A stretch of DNA of 64,000 nt from Komagataeibacter xylinus (GTDB taxonomy: Bacteria > Pseudomonadota > Alphaproteobacteria > Acetobacterales > Acetobacteraceae): positions 3,261,001-3,325,000 of the forward strand of contig NZ_CP041348.1 in NCBI RefSeq assembly GCF_009834365.1, in the 5' to 3' direction. The notes below the pieces were generated by a model. The model was not told where the DNA came from, did no database searches, and saw only the letters and a list, made by a program, of their open reading frames with translations. Numbering within the stretch: position 1 is the first letter of the stretch; each line of letters starts with the position of its first letter. Shown one piece after another: positions 24,120 to 33,866 of this stretch. Made by a program: the position numbers and the translations under genes.

Positions 24120-24273
24120 GGCAGGCACCGTGCGCGATCTCCCCTCGCCCGCAAAAAAGCAGACCACGCCCGGCCCGCTTGGCAGGCTGGGGTGGTTCGT
24201 CCTGATCTGGGCCACCAGCACGGCTGTTGTCATGCTGGTGGCCGAGGGGCTGCATGCCATGATCCCGCATTGA
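24103..24273 (+). CDS. DUF2474 small membrane protein of the bd oxidase
   Basis: A 56-aa peptide starting at ATG 24103 inside the cioB end (GTG 24130 is an alternative). A charged N terminus is followed by one TM helix: GRLGWFVLIWATSTAVVMLVA. The LGWFvliW motif is typical of DUF2474, which is regularly encoded after cydB/cioB. By analogy with CydX it may stabilise the oxidase; that role is inferred. Confidence 0.8.
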   Translation: MTAITEAGTVRDLPSPAKKQTTPGPLGRLGWFVLIWATSTAVVMLVAEGLHAMIPH

Positions 24274-24429
24274 AAGGATGGAGCCATTTTCCGTACCCCG
24301 GTCAGATCACAGGCGTCCGTTCCAGCGATGTGGCATGACAGGACATGCTCCTCATCCGGAACAGAAGGATTTTTGCGGAACATGCCATGCCTTGCGCCAT
24401 ATCGCGGATGGTCACATGGCTGGTGAACG

Positions 24430-25122
24430 TCATATAGGATGACTGGACGATGTGTCCGGTTCGTTACCGGCAGGACCGCCTGCCCCCATACTGCCTCCGC
24501 CCATGTTTGCGCCTTCCATGCCGCCTGCGCCGCCGCCTTTTGCGCCACCATCCTTACCCCCTTCCCCCTTGTCACGACCGCCTGAAGCCGACGGACGGCT
24601 CGGCCCCTGCCGCGGAAGCTCCAGATCAGACGGGATGCGTTCAATATCCAGGGCCTTACGGATGAAGTTGCGCAGGGATACAACCAGATCATGTGTATGG
24701 ACATTGCGGCCCTGCACCAGTTCGGATGCCGCCCTTACCGCCAGACGGACATGCTCCTCAGTGCCCAGCAGGATGATGTCGGACAGAGCGGCCTCGACAG
24801 CATCGCGAATGCGCCGGGCACGTTCTGAATTTCCTGACAGTTCGAGCGGCGCCATCTCCTGGCCACTGGCTTCACGAGATTTTATTTCTTTCAGATGGAT
24901 CGGGCTGACACTCAGGTCTCCTGTAAATGAGCCCCCCAATGTTTTGTAAGCCGCAATCAATGTTCTGATACGCTCGTTGATCTGTCGGTTCAGGCGCTCC
25001 CTGCGCTGCTGGATTGTCAGCATCATGACCAGGCGGATGCCCACCCCGAGCAGGGTCAGTAATACGAGCCCGATAACCGTTATCAGGGCACTATGCCATG
25101 AACTGAAATCTACATTCCGCAA
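24430..25122 (-). CDS. membrane-anchored protein with Gly-rich tail, unrecognised family
   Basis: A 230-aa product starting at TTG 25122, with AAGGAG 6 nt upstream; no in-frame ATG is near a better site. It has a TM helix (LITVIGLVLLTLLGVGIRLV, about 13-35), a basic helical region (QQRRERLNRQINERIRTLIAAYK), the stretch RARRIRDAVEAALSDIILLGT, and a Gly/Lys/Ala low-complexity tail of about 45 residues ending at 24430. Similar proteins occur, from memory, as conserved hypotheticals in other Proteobacteria. The function is unknown; it lies 53 nt downstream of the drug exporter gene. Confidence 0.65.
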   Translation of the reverse strand: MRNVDFSSWHSALITVIGLVLLTLLGVGIRLVMMLTIQQRRERLNRQINERIRTLIAAYKTLGGSFTGDLSVSPIHLKEIKSREASGQEMAPLELSGNSERARRIRDAVEAALSDIILLGTEEHVRLAVRAASELVQGRNVHTHDLVVSLRNFIRKALDIERIPSDLELPRQGPSRPSASGGRDKGEGGKDGGAKGGGAGGMEGANMGGGSMGAGGPAGNEPDTSSSHPI

Positions 25123-25175
25123 GGTGGTCTCCTTCTGGTTTGCCCTGATATACCCAAAGCGGCTGTTCCCCTGCC

Positions 25176-26756
25176 CTATTCGCTCCCCGTCCTGTTCCGC
25201 GAAGCGGCCTGACGCACCATTAACCCGACAACCAGCACGAACGCGAGGAACATGAAGCTGCTGCTCACGCTCAGGCTGGCACTGATCGCGCCTTTGTAGG
25301 CCTGCGTTACGTCTCCATGCGTGGCGGGGGAAAGCGTCTGGATCGCGGCCATGCCTTTTTCCAGAAATTCGGGCACGTCGATTTTTTCTGGCAGGACCTG
25401 AAGCCGGTTCTGCAGGGTCAGCGCCATCACGCCGCCCGAAAGCGCCACGCCAAGCGAGCCGCCAAGCGCACGGATGAAGGACATCATGGCCGTGGCGATA
25501 CCGAGTGAACCCGTGGGCACGGCATTCTGGATCATGACCGTCGCATTGGGCATGCCAATTCCCATGCCCACGCCAAGACATCCCAGACTGAGCAGGAAGA
25601 ACAAGGCAGGCGCGCCATGATGGGCACAGACCGCAATCAGGGTAAGTGCCGTGAATTCGATACCAACACCAACACAGAGCAGGAGCGTGTAGCGTTGCGT
25701 TCTGGATGAAACATATCCGCCCAGCACCGAACTGATCATCATCGTGCCCACCTGCGGCAGCATCATCAGTCCCGATGCCGCTGGCGTCTCACCAAGAACA
25801 AGCTGATAATAAAGGGGCAGGAAGATCATTGACCCCATCATGGCAAAAGACATTATCCCGGTCGCGGCGACGCATATGGAAAAAGTCGGAATACGCAGCA
25901 GGTCCAGACTGATGAGCGGCTCGGGCGCCCGTCGCTCCTGCCAGATGAACGCAACAAACAGAAGCGTCGCGCCCCCGAGAAGGAGAAATGTGAGCGGCGA
26001 TGTCCATGCCAGAGTGGTGCCAAGGGCGTTGAACAGCAGCAGGAATCCTGCCGTGGCCATGCTCAGAAGGGCCGCGCCGGGATAATCGATGCGGGGCCTT
26101 GCCTCGGTCCGGCCAGCAGGCAGGCTCAGCATGATCAGCCCGAACGCGAGAAGCCCGATCGGCAGATTGACAAGAAAGACCCATCGCCAGGACAGCGCAC
26201 CTGTCAGCACACCGCCCAGAAAGGGCCCCGCGACACTGCTGACCGCAAAGGCTCCGGTAAACAGCCCCTGATAACGCCCGCGCTGCTGGGGGGATACCAT
26301 GTCGCCAATCACTGTCTGCGACAGTGTCATCAGGCCGCCTGCGCCCACGCCCTGAAGGCCGCGGAACACAATCAGCTGCCACATGTCCTGCGCAATGCCG
26401 CAGAGCAGCGAGGCGCCAAGAAACGAGCCTATGCTGAACGCCAGCAACGGTCGCCTGCCGAACATGTCGGACAGTTTGCCATACATTGGCGTAGCGATTG
26501 TGGAGGTGAGCATGAACGCCGTAACAACCCACGACATATGCGCCAGGCCACCAAGGTCGCTGACAATCGTGGGTAACGCAGTCGAGACGATGCTCTGGTC
26601 GAGCGCGCCCATGATCATGGTCAGGATAAGGCCGATGAAAACCAGCCGGCGTGTCGAAGGGCTATAGGCAGATGCCGTCTCTGCCACGGAAGATGACTGC
26701 ACGAAAAAATCCTGTGATGACAAAAATGGGCTGCATGTCGCTGATGACGAACGCAT
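25176..26756 (-). CDS. DHA2-family (EmrB/QacA) 14-TM multidrug exporter
   Basis: A protein of up to 526 aa with 14 TM helices. Motif A (GKLSDMFGRRPLL) lies between TM2 and TM3, with the early ALDQSIVSTALPTIV motif and the antiporter motif GPFLGGVLTG. It is a proton-driven drug/H+ antiporter of the major facilitator superfamily. ATG 26756 has GGGAG only 3 nt away; GTG 26702 with CAGGA 7 nt upstream is an equally good start. No EmrA-type adaptor or regulator is adjacent. Confidence 0.88.
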   Translation of the reverse strand: MRSSSATCSPFLSSQDFFVQSSSVAETASAYSPSTRRLVFIGLILTMIMGALDQSIVSTALPTIVSDLGGLAHMSWVVTAFMLTSTIATPMYGKLSDMFGRRPLLAFSIGSFLGASLLCGIAQDMWQLIVFRGLQGVGAGGLMTLSQTVIGDMVSPQQRGRYQGLFTGAFAVSSVAGPFLGGVLTGALSWRWVFLVNLPIGLLAFGLIMLSLPAGRTEARPRIDYPGAALLSMATAGFLLLFNALGTTLAWTSPLTFLLLGGATLLFVAFIWQERRAPEPLISLDLLRIPTFSICVAATGIMSFAMMGSMIFLPLYYQLVLGETPAASGLMMLPQVGTMMISSVLGGYVSSRTQRYTLLLCVGVGIEFTALTLIAVCAHHGAPALFFLLSLGCLGVGMGIGMPNATVMIQNAVPTGSLGIATAMMSFIRALGGSLGVALSGGVMALTLQNRLQVLPEKIDVPEFLEKGMAAIQTLSPATHGDVTQAYKGAISASLSVSSSFMFLAFVLVVGLMVRQAASRNRTGSE

Positions 26757-27041
26757 GCACTCCCGGTTGCTTCAGTTATCGTAGCAAAGCAGGTTTGGCG
26801 CGATTCAAAATATGGCTTGAGGCGACTGATCCCGGACCGCACTGGCAGTGCGCCATAATAACCACATCTTCCGCAACGGGCAGCGCTGGGGCACGCATTT
26901 CTTTCAGGCTGACCCGGTCATTCTCCATGAATCAGCGCCAGAACAATTTATAATTATGTTAAGAGCGATAATGACAAAGCGGTTTATGGGACCCTGAAAG
27001 GTACCTTGCAACCCCTGCATTACCCTCCCCACTTCAATGCT

Positions 27042-27785
27042 TTATTTTCCGATACCGCCAGCGCAGGCTTTCATGAGTTCAAACCCGTTCTGCACGGCGG
27101 CCCCATATGCGGTGTTGTCATAAATCGTCCAGACCTCGGTGCCACGTGCGGCAAGTGCGGCAATGACTTCTGCATGGGCCTTTACGGCTGCCTGCGTATA
27201 ACGTGACTTATAGATGTCCGGGGTGCCATGCAGCCGGAAATAGGCAAGCCCGCTCCAGCCGCCCGGTTGTGCCGCTGGGGCCGGGCGGGCGGGATCCGCT
27301 GCGACGCGTGATATCTGCAGCCCTGCCAGCATATGGTCTATCGCTGGCTGGAACCAGCTTTCATGTCTGGGTTCCACAACGATGGGCCCGGAAAACCTGC
27401 CCCGCAGATCATGGAAGAAACGCACGGCAATATCCCCGGAATAGGCAAAACTGGGGGGAAACTGAACCAGAACGGGGCCGCGTTTTTCACCAAGGCCATC
27501 CGTTTCCTCGGCAAAGCGGTCGATCAGCGCCTGACAGTCAACCAGACGGCGCTCATGCGTGATGGTTCGGGGCAATTTAACCGAGAAGCGGAACGCAGGC
27601 GGCACGCTGGCTGCCCAGCGCATATAAGTCGTGCGGCGGTGCGGGCGATAGAAGCTGGTATTGATCTCGACTGTCGAGAAATAAGAAGCATACCGTTCAA
27701 GTTGTGTGCCGGTAACGGGTAGCTGCAACGCTTTAGCCATCGGTGAAAAGGACGACCAGCCCGCAATACCGACCCGAATGGACAT
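27042..27785 (-). CDS. DUF72 (YecE-like) protein
   Basis: A 247-aa TIM-barrel-type protein. The start ATG 27785 (AAGGAAGAGG before it) was chosen over 27806. Family signatures are RVGIAGWS near the start, YASYFSTVEINTSFYRPH, FSVKLPRTITHERRL, LVQFPPSF, VEPRHESWF and YFRLHGTPDIYKSRYT. The function of the family is unsettled. It stands alone between the drug exporter and an esterase. Confidence 0.87.
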   Translation of the reverse strand: MSIRVGIAGWSSFSPMAKALQLPVTGTQLERYASYFSTVEINTSFYRPHRRTTYMRWAASVPPAFRFSVKLPRTITHERRLVDCQALIDRFAEETDGLGEKRGPVLVQFPPSFAYSGDIAVRFFHDLRGRFSGPIVVEPRHESWFQPAIDHMLAGLQISRVAADPARPAPAAQPGGWSGLAYFRLHGTPDIYKSRYTQAAVKAHAEVIAALAARGTEVWTIYDNTAYGAAVQNGFELMKACAGGIGK

Positions 27786-27806
27786 GACCTCTTCCTTCCC
27801 CATCAA

Positions 27807-28120
27807 GGCAATAACGGATTATCATAACCGGGTTTACAGCAATAAAGCATGTGAACGTGACGATATGAGGACGAGCAGGAGTCGAAGCATAACACGCGTC
27901 ATCCCTCACACCCCTGCGCGGCACAAACCCGATCGGCATACGGATGCCATGTTCACTCACGCAGCCATTTTGTCATCCTGAAGTTCGTAAATGGCACATC
28001 GTGCTTAATCTACGGTTTAACCCCATCGCTCAAAAAAGAGGATGCCTCTGCGGTCAGGCGGGCTGCGGGACTCCTGATGTATTCAGCATCAAAACGCGTT
28101 TAACAACAGGAATATCCGTG
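27807..28120. other. intergenic stretch, nothing recognised
   Basis: About 310 nt without a supported coding region, containing the promoter side of the DUF72 gene and the 3' side of the esterase gene. Confidence 0.5.
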
Positions 28121-29065
28121 TCACAGCAGGCGACGTATATTTTGCACCACATCATGGCGGACACGCTCGGCAAGGGCAGAGGGCAACAGGTCGAAGCCAT
28201 GCACCGCATTTGCATAGACAATGAGGTCGGTCGGCACGCCCGCCTGCCACAGGCGATGGGCAAAGGCCACATCTTCATCACGAAACAGGTCCAGCGCGCC
28301 AGTAACGATGAACGTTGCTGGCAACCCGGACAGGTCGCGCATGAAAGCAGGCGACAGATAACCAAATCGCGGATCATCAGCCGCCAGCTCTCCCCGCACG
28401 GCAGACCATGCGTGCTGGTTCTGGGCGCGCGTCCATACGAATTCCCCTGTCATGGGATCATCGCAAGGGGCATCCACCCCGCCTGTACGCAGGTCCAGCA
28501 TCGGGTAGATCAGGACCTGCGCGCGCAGTCTTACCTTGCCACGATCACGGGCCAGAAGGGCCGTGGCAGCCGCCAGGCACCCTCCTCCACTATCGCCCAT
28601 GACCATGACGCGATCAGGATCAATACCCAGTGTGGCTGCATGGCCGTGCAGCCACACCAGAGCGGCATAGACATCTTCCAGCCCACCGGGGAAAGGCGTC
28701 TCGGGTGCAAGCCGGTAATCAACCGAGACGATCAGGGCCTCTGTCTGCGCTGCCAGCCGGGCGAGCATGCCGGCCTGCATGTCGGGCGTGCCCGCAATCA
28801 TGCCACCGCCATGGACATAGAGAATGGCCGGCATCGCTCCCCTATTTTCTGACGGCCGGAACATGATGACCCGAACATCGGGCGCCCCATCCGGCCCCGG
28901 AACCAATCGTGCCTCGTAATCGACCGATCCGGATTTCAGGAGAGCCGTTGTTCCCTTCACCAGATCATGGCGGAATGCCTCAAGATCGCCCCGCCCGGGA
29001 CCAAAGGATGGAAACAAAGCCACCTTGTCACGCTGCTCTGCGTCGACCAGACCAAGGGTAGTCAT
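28121..29065 (-). CDS. alpha/beta hydrolase, hormone-sensitive-lipase-type esterase
   Basis: A 314-aa hydrolase of bacterial esterase family IV. The oxyanion-hole motif HGGG (ILYVHGGGMIAGT), nucleophile GDSGGG (MVMGDSGGGCLAA), an Asp in the VTGALDLFRDE region and a His in NAVHGFDLL complete the triad. The expected activity is hydrolysis of short-chain esters in the cytoplasm. There is no signal peptide. It is transcribed alone, and the symporter gene starts over 1.6 kb upstream. Confidence 0.88.
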   Translation of the reverse strand: MTTLGLVDAEQRDKVALFPSFGPGRGDLEAFRHDLVKGTTALLKSGSVDYEARLVPGPDGAPDVRVIMFRPSENRGAMPAILYVHGGGMIAGTPDMQAGMLARLAAQTEALIVSVDYRLAPETPFPGGLEDVYAALVWLHGHAATLGIDPDRVMVMGDSGGGCLAAATALLARDRGKVRLRAQVLIYPMLDLRTGGVDAPCDDPMTGEFVWTRAQNQHAWSAVRGELAADDPRFGYLSPAFMRDLSGLPATFIVTGALDLFRDEDVAFAHRLWQAGVPTDLIVYANAVHGFDLLPSALAERVRHDVVQNIRRLL

Positions 29066-29206
29066 AAGGCGAACTCTCCATCTCTCTTACCAATAAAGGC
29101 GATCATAGAGAGCCATTTCCCAGGGCGACAGTGGTCCTTGCAACACATTGAATTGTCCACAGCCCGGCACAAACCCGCTACAGGTTCAAAATGGTTGCAG
29201 GCACCA

Positions 29207-30670
29207 TTATTGCCGGATTTTTCCAATCGCCCTCAAACCAAGGCCACAGATAAACATCATAATGACACCCAGCGGAACCAGCCACGTAAAAGCGATTGTC
29301 GCGCCATAAGGGTGCCAGAACATCATGAGGCCGCAGACCGTAACAACAGTCATGACGAAAGCAGGCAGAACCTCCCGCGTGAGCGCGTGCCTGCTGAACA
29401 TGGCAAACACAAAAGCCCCCAGCATCGCCCCGTAAGAGCATGACGCCACCGACAGCCCGAATACAACCGCAGGCCCATGACTATGGGCAAATGCCAGTGC
29501 GGCAAGAACGAGCACCGCAGCCCACAGCAGGGTCACCAGACGGGCGAACGCCAGCGCCGACAGGCCTATCCGGCGCGCCAGTGCGCGGCAGGGCGTGGCA
29601 AAATCCAGCACTGTCGCGCTGGTCATGGCATTGAGCGTGGCGGACAGCGAACCCATGGTCGCGCTCAGCAGGCCTGCAATCAGCAACCCGGCCAGTCCCG
29701 GTGGCAGGTCATGCACGATAAAGGCAGGGAACAGCGCATCCGATGTCTGCAGCCCCATTGCAGAGAGCGGTTTTTCATCATTGCGCGCCCAGAGCAGCAT
29801 GCCCACGAGCGACAGCATGGCAAACAGGCACCCGACCATGACGCCACTGCCAACCAGCGCCTTTCTGGCATCACGCAGGTTGCGGGCGGCCAGCACGCGC
29901 TGGACCAGCAACTGATCCGTGCCATGCGATGCCATGGCCATGATCGCTCCCCCGATCATGGCCGCACAAGGGGTATAGGGATCAAGGAAATAGCGGGGAG
30001 ATTTGTGGAACAGGTGGAACCTGTTGGAATGGCGCAGCGCATGGATCTGCAGGTCTGTGGCATGATGGTACAGCAACCCCAGACAGACCGCCGTTCCCAC
30101 TCCGTAGACGGCAAGCTGTATGGCATCGGACCACACAACGGCCCGCAGCCCGCCAGACAGCGTGTAAAACAGCGTGAGGCCCATAATGAGCAGCATGATC
30201 ACCCATTGCGGCAGGGGAAAATTCATGGATGCCAGGATGGCTGCAACCGGCAGCATGCCTGCAAACAGCCTGATCCCCTCCGCCAGCACGCGCATGACCA
30301 GAAACGTGGCCGATACGGTACGCTCCATCGCCTCCCCGAACCGATGGCCCAGATACTGGTAGACACTGCTGACCTGACCGGAAAAATAACGTGGCAGAAA
30401 CAGCCATGCGACAAGCGCGCGGCCAATGACATACCCCACCGCCAGCCCCACGAACACCATGCCGCTACCATAAGCGATGCCGGGTATGCTGATGATGGTG
30501 AGGGTCGAGGTTTCGGTTGCGACAAGAGACAGGCAGATCACCCACCACGACAGGTTATGGCCACCGCCAACATAGGTGGAAACGGAATTCTGCCGCCCCG
30601 ACAGGGCGAATGCAATGAATGGCAGGGTCAGGCAATAGATGCAGATAATAGCGATGTCGATTGCGGACAT
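29207..30670 (-). CDS. sodium:solute symporter (SSS family)
   Basis: A 487-aa protein with 13 predicted TM helices. The SSS features are YVGGGHNLSWWVICLSLVATE, SVYQYLGHRFG, TLSGGLRAVVWSDAIQLA and GLLIAGLLSATMGSLSATLNA. The substrate cannot be read from sequence. It is divergent from an anhydro-MurNAc recycling operon across about 285 nt, and from memory SSS transporters occur beside murQ/anmK in other Proteobacteria. Uptake of a muropeptide sugar is therefore a reasonable inference. Confidence 0.87.
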   Translation of the reverse strand: MSAIDIAIICIYCLTLPFIAFALSGRQNSVSTYVGGGHNLSWWVICLSLVATETSTLTIISIPGIAYGSGMVFVGLAVGYVIGRALVAWLFLPRYFSGQVSSVYQYLGHRFGEAMERTVSATFLVMRVLAEGIRLFAGMLPVAAILASMNFPLPQWVIMLLIMGLTLFYTLSGGLRAVVWSDAIQLAVYGVGTAVCLGLLYHHATDLQIHALRHSNRFHLFHKSPRYFLDPYTPCAAMIGGAIMAMASHGTDQLLVQRVLAARNLRDARKALVGSGVMVGCLFAMLSLVGMLLWARNDEKPLSAMGLQTSDALFPAFIVHDLPPGLAGLLIAGLLSATMGSLSATLNAMTSATVLDFATPCRALARRIGLSALAFARLVTLLWAAVLVLAALAFAHSHGPAVVFGLSVASCSYGAMLGAFVFAMFSRHALTREVLPAFVMTVVTVCGLMMFWHPYGATIAFTWLVPLGVIMMFICGLGLRAIGKIRQ

Positions 30671-30954
30671 ACCGGTTCCATCGTGTCAGAAAGGCCGATC
30701 ATATGACCGGATTAATACCATATGAAAGCCAGAAAATATTCGGTATCGAAACATATTTCTGTATCCATGCGACTAAAATCTACAATCTGGCATGTTTTTT
30801 TCACTGAATTTGAAAGATATTTTGCATTTCTCCCCCGTCACACGCGCCTCCACGCCGGTCTTTATCAAAACGGATCGTTGTCACTGCAGGGGCGTAATGG
30901 TATTATTCCTGTATCAGGCATCTGGCATGCCGTCTGTTAACGGACCCTTTGCAC

Positions 30955-32139
30955 ATGCATGTTTTTCCGGTCGGCACCCGGCTGAAGCGCCGCCATGTCC
31001 TGATGCTGGCCGGTGCCGCAACGGTTACGGCCTGCGCGCCCCATGCGCGTGGCGCCCGCCACACCGGCCCCGACATGAGCGGCGTGGACCGCAGGCTGCA
31101 GCAGGCCGTGACCCAGGGCGAAACGCCAGGGGTTGTCTGCGCCATCGGTCACGATCGGCAGATCGTGCATCGGGCCGTATATGGCAGGCGCGCTGTCACT
31201 CCCGCGGCCGAACCCATGACGTGGGATACGGTATTCGACATGGCATCCCTGACCAAGGCGGTCATCACCGCGCCCAGCGTCATGCAGTTGTGGGAACAGG
31301 GTCGGTTCAGGCTGGATGATCCTGTCTCGCGTTATCTGCCGCAATTCGCGGCGGCTGGCAAAGCCACCATTACCATCCGGCACCTGCTGACCCATTATTC
31401 CGGCCTGCCGCCCGATCTGGACCTCAAGCATCCATGGCAGGGGCGCGATGCCGCGTTCCGCCTGACCATGGCTGCTGCCCCTTCACAGCCGCCCGGCAGG
31501 AGCTTCATCTACAGCGACATCAATTTCATCACGCTGGGTTTTCTGGTTGAAAAACTCTCGGGCATGACGCTCGATGCCTATGCCACGCGTTTCATCCTGA
31601 CCCCGCTGGGCATGCGGCAGTCACGTTTCCTGCCGCCTGAAACATGGCTGCCACGCATTGCCCCCACCCAGCCGGATGAAAACGGCCAGATGCTGCGCGG
31701 GCAGGTGCATGATCCCTCCGCCCGCCGTATGGGGGGCGTGGCCGGGCATGCGGGCCTGTTTTCCAACGCGGATGACATGTGCCTTTATGCGCAGGCGCTG
31801 CTCGACCGGCGCGCAGGCAGGCCCTCAGCCTACCCGCTGCAACCCCGAACCCTCATGCTCATGACAACCGCGCAGCAGCCGGAGGGAAAATCCGACCTGC
31901 GCGGGCTGGGATGGGACATTTCCACGCATTATTCCTCCGTCCGGGGGGACAGGTTTCCCCTCGGCTCCTTCGGGCATACCGGCTTTACCGGCACCTCGCT
32001 GTGGCTTGACCCCGGCAGTGACAGCTATGTCCTGATCCTGACCAGCCGCCTGCACCCTGCAGGCCACGGCAATGTCGTGCGCCTGCGCCACGATGTGGCC
32101 ACCGCAGCAGCCCTTGCCCTCATCCCGCAGCAGGGGTGA
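30955..32139 (+). CDS. class C beta-lactamase-like serine hydrolase lipoprotein
   Basis: A protein of about 394 aa. A short Tat/lipoprotein-like signal (KRRHVLMLAGAATVTAC) places it in the periplasm. Residues show the SxxK nucleophile (DMASLTKAV), a Tyr motif (FIYSDIN) and the third motif HTGFTG, typical of beta-lactamase/DD-peptidase-fold hydrolases. ATG 30955 is preferred to the TTG six bases earlier; the ribosome-binding site is weak. As first gene before murQ and anmK it resembles Bacillus ybbE in the MurNAc recycling group and may trim peptidoglycan fragments. Confidence 0.85.
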   Translation: MHVFPVGTRLKRRHVLMLAGAATVTACAPHARGARHTGPDMSGVDRRLQQAVTQGETPGVVCAIGHDRQIVHRAVYGRRAVTPAAEPMTWDTVFDMASLTKAVITAPSVMQLWEQGRFRLDDPVSRYLPQFAAAGKATITIRHLLTHYSGLPPDLDLKHPWQGRDAAFRLTMAAAPSQPPGRSFIYSDINFITLGFLVEKLSGMTLDAYATRFILTPLGMRQSRFLPPETWLPRIAPTQPDENGQMLRGQVHDPSARRMGGVAGHAGLFSNADDMCLYAQALLDRRAGRPSAYPLQPRTLMLMTTAQQPEGKSDLRGLGWDISTHYSSVRGDRFPLGSFGHTGFTGTSLWLDPGSDSYVLILTSRLHPAGHGNVVRLRHDVATAAALALIPQQG

Positions 32140-32179
32140 GCCACTTCGCATCCCCCTTCCCTCCCGGAGTTGATGGTAT

Positions 32180-33109
32180 ATGACACAACACAGCCGCGCC
32201 CCCATCCTGCCCATCACCACAGAAGGGCAGGACCCACGCTATGCGGATGTAGATGTGTGGCCCGTGGCGTCCGTGCTGGATGCGCTGGTGGAATCACAGT
32301 TGAGCGCCATTGCCGCCGTGCGCGCCGCGACACCGGAACTTGAGCGCGCCGTCAATACCGCCCTGCCGCGCCTGCTGGCGGGGGGGCGACTGTTCTATGT
32401 GGGTGCCGGCACATCAGGGCGGATCGGCATGCAGGACGGGGTGGAACTGCTGCCCACCTTCGGCTGGGCGCCAGAACGGCTCGTGCTGCTGCTGGCGGGT
32501 GGAAATGATGCCATCTATCAGGCAGCGGAAGGGGCTGAAGACCGCGAGGACATGGCGCGGACAGACATCCTTGCCCACAATCCCGGCCCTGATGATGTGG
32601 TACTGGGCATCGCGGCAAGCGGTTCTACGCCCTATACCTGCGCGGCTGTTGCGGCCGCGCGCGCGGCGGGCAGCCTGACCATTGGCATCGCCTGCAATCG
32701 TGGCAGCAGGCTAACAGATGTCGCGGATCTGGGCATTACCGTGGTGACAGGGCCGGAAGTCATTTCCGGGTCCACCCGGCTCAAGGCGGGCACGGCGCAG
32801 AAAGCCACCCTCAATCTGATTTCCACCACGCTCATGATCCGCATGGGCCATGCCTATCGGGGGCAGATGGTGGATATGCGGGTGGTCAACGCCAAGCTGC
32901 GCCAGCGGGCCTGCCGCATGGTTTGCAACCTGAGCGGCAGCACCGAACAGCAGGCCCTGAGCGCGCTTGAGGCCACGCGGTTCAATGTCAAACGTGCTGT
33001 CATGATCTGTTCCGGCATTCCCACTGACCAGATCGAACCACTGCTTGTAGCCCATGATGGCAACCTGCGTTCGATCCTTGGGCAGGTGCATGGGCCCGAT
33101 GAAGGGTAG
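32180..33109 (+). CDS. murQ: N-acetylmuramic acid 6-phosphate etherase MurQ
   Basis: A 309-aa SIS-domain enzyme that cleaves the lactyl ether of MurNAc-6-P to GlcNAc-6-P and D-lactate. The phosphosugar site VGAGTSGRIGMQDG, the catalytic Glu in DGVELLPTFGW and the second Glu in AAEGAEDREDMA, plus IAASGSTPYT and TRLKAGTAQK, match MurQ. It lies 40 nt after the serine hydrolase and 1 nt before the regulator, within one operon with anmK, which makes its substrate. Confidence 0.93.
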   Translation: MTQHSRAPILPITTEGQDPRYADVDVWPVASVLDALVESQLSAIAAVRAATPELERAVNTALPRLLAGGRLFYVGAGTSGRIGMQDGVELLPTFGWAPERLVLLLAGGNDAIYQAAEGAEDREDMARTDILAHNPGPDDVVLGIAASGSTPYTCAAVAAARAAGSLTIGIACNRGSRLTDVADLGITVVTGPEVISGSTRLKAGTAQKATLNLISTTLMIRMGHAYRGQMVDMRVVNAKLRQRACRMVCNLSGSTEQQALSALEATRFNVKRAVMICSGIPTDQIEPLLVAHDGNLRSILGQVHGPDEG

Positions 33110-33110
33110 C

Positions 33111-33866
33111 ATGACACCGGAACAGCTTTTTACGGCACTGACCCCCAGCCCGCATGACAGGAAGCCCCTTTACCTGCAGGTAGGCGACCGGTTGCGTGAC
33201 ATCATTGCCAGCGGCGCGCTCAAACGCGGTGATGCCATGCCCCCCGAGCGTGAACTGGCAGAGCGGACCGGAGTCTCGCGCGTGACCATCCGCAAGGCAT
33301 TTGCCGAACTGGTCGGCGCAGGGTTTCTGAGCCAGAAGCCCGGGGCGGGTACGTTCGTATCAGGCCGGAACGAACAGCCCCTTTCCGTCCTCCAGGGCTT
33401 TTCGGAAGATATGCACGCGCGCGGGTATGAACCCGGCTCGATCTGGCTGGACCGGCATGTAGCACGTACAAGCCCGGATGAGGCCATGGCACTGGGTATA
33501 GCGCCCACAGCCCGTGTCATGCGCCTCAAACGGATCCGGACGGCCAATGGTCGGCCCCTGGCGGTCGAGACAGCCGTCATTCCGGCGCATTATCTGGATG
33601 ACCCCGACAGCGTGGGAAGCTGCTTTTATGCCGTGCTCAGGGAACGTCATCTTCTGCCGGTCAGGGCGCTGCAGCGCATCCGTTCACGTCTGGCTCTGGT
33701 TCATGAAGCCGAACTGCTGCATCTCGAGCCCTCCAGCGCCATACTGGATATTGAAAGGCGATCCTTCCTGCCCGACGGGCGGGTGCTTGACGTCACATTC
33801 TCATCCTATCGTGCCGACCTTTATGATGTCGTGATGGAACTCAGAACTGCGGAAATACAGGCATGA
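33111..33866 (+). CDS. GntR-family transcription regulator, HutC/YvoA type (UTRA domain)
   Basis: A 251-aa protein. An N-terminal winged helix (about 18-85, PPERELAERTGVSRVTIRKAF) is followed by GFLSQKPGAGTFV and a C-terminal UTRA effector domain (about 95-245). It is similar to NagR/YvoA, which sense amino-sugar phosphates. The start ATG 33111 lies 1 nt after the murQ stop with GAAGGG upstream. It probably controls this operon and the divergent symporter according to MurNAc-6-P or GlcNAc-6-P levels; its operator was not identified. Confidence 0.88.
   Translation: MTPEQLFTALTPSPHDRKPLYLQVGDRLRDIIASGALKRGDAMPPERELAERTGVSRVTIRKAFAELVGAGFLSQKPGAGTFVSGRNEQPLSVLQGFSEDMHARGYEPGSIWLDRHVARTSPDEAMALGIAPTARVMRLKRIRTANGRPLAVETAVIPAHYLDDPDSVGSCFYAVLRERHLLPVRALQRIRSRLALVHEAELLHLEPSSAILDIERRSFLPDGRVLDVTFSSYRADLYDVVMELRTAEIQA

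Noticed and set aside
26651..26953. 100-codon plus-strand frame
   Set aside because: Antisense to the drug exporter start, with no motifs.
29477..30706. 409-codon plus-strand open frame
   Set aside because: Antisense to the SSS symporter; Gln/His/Arg-rich composition typical of a GC-rich shadow frame, and no motifs.
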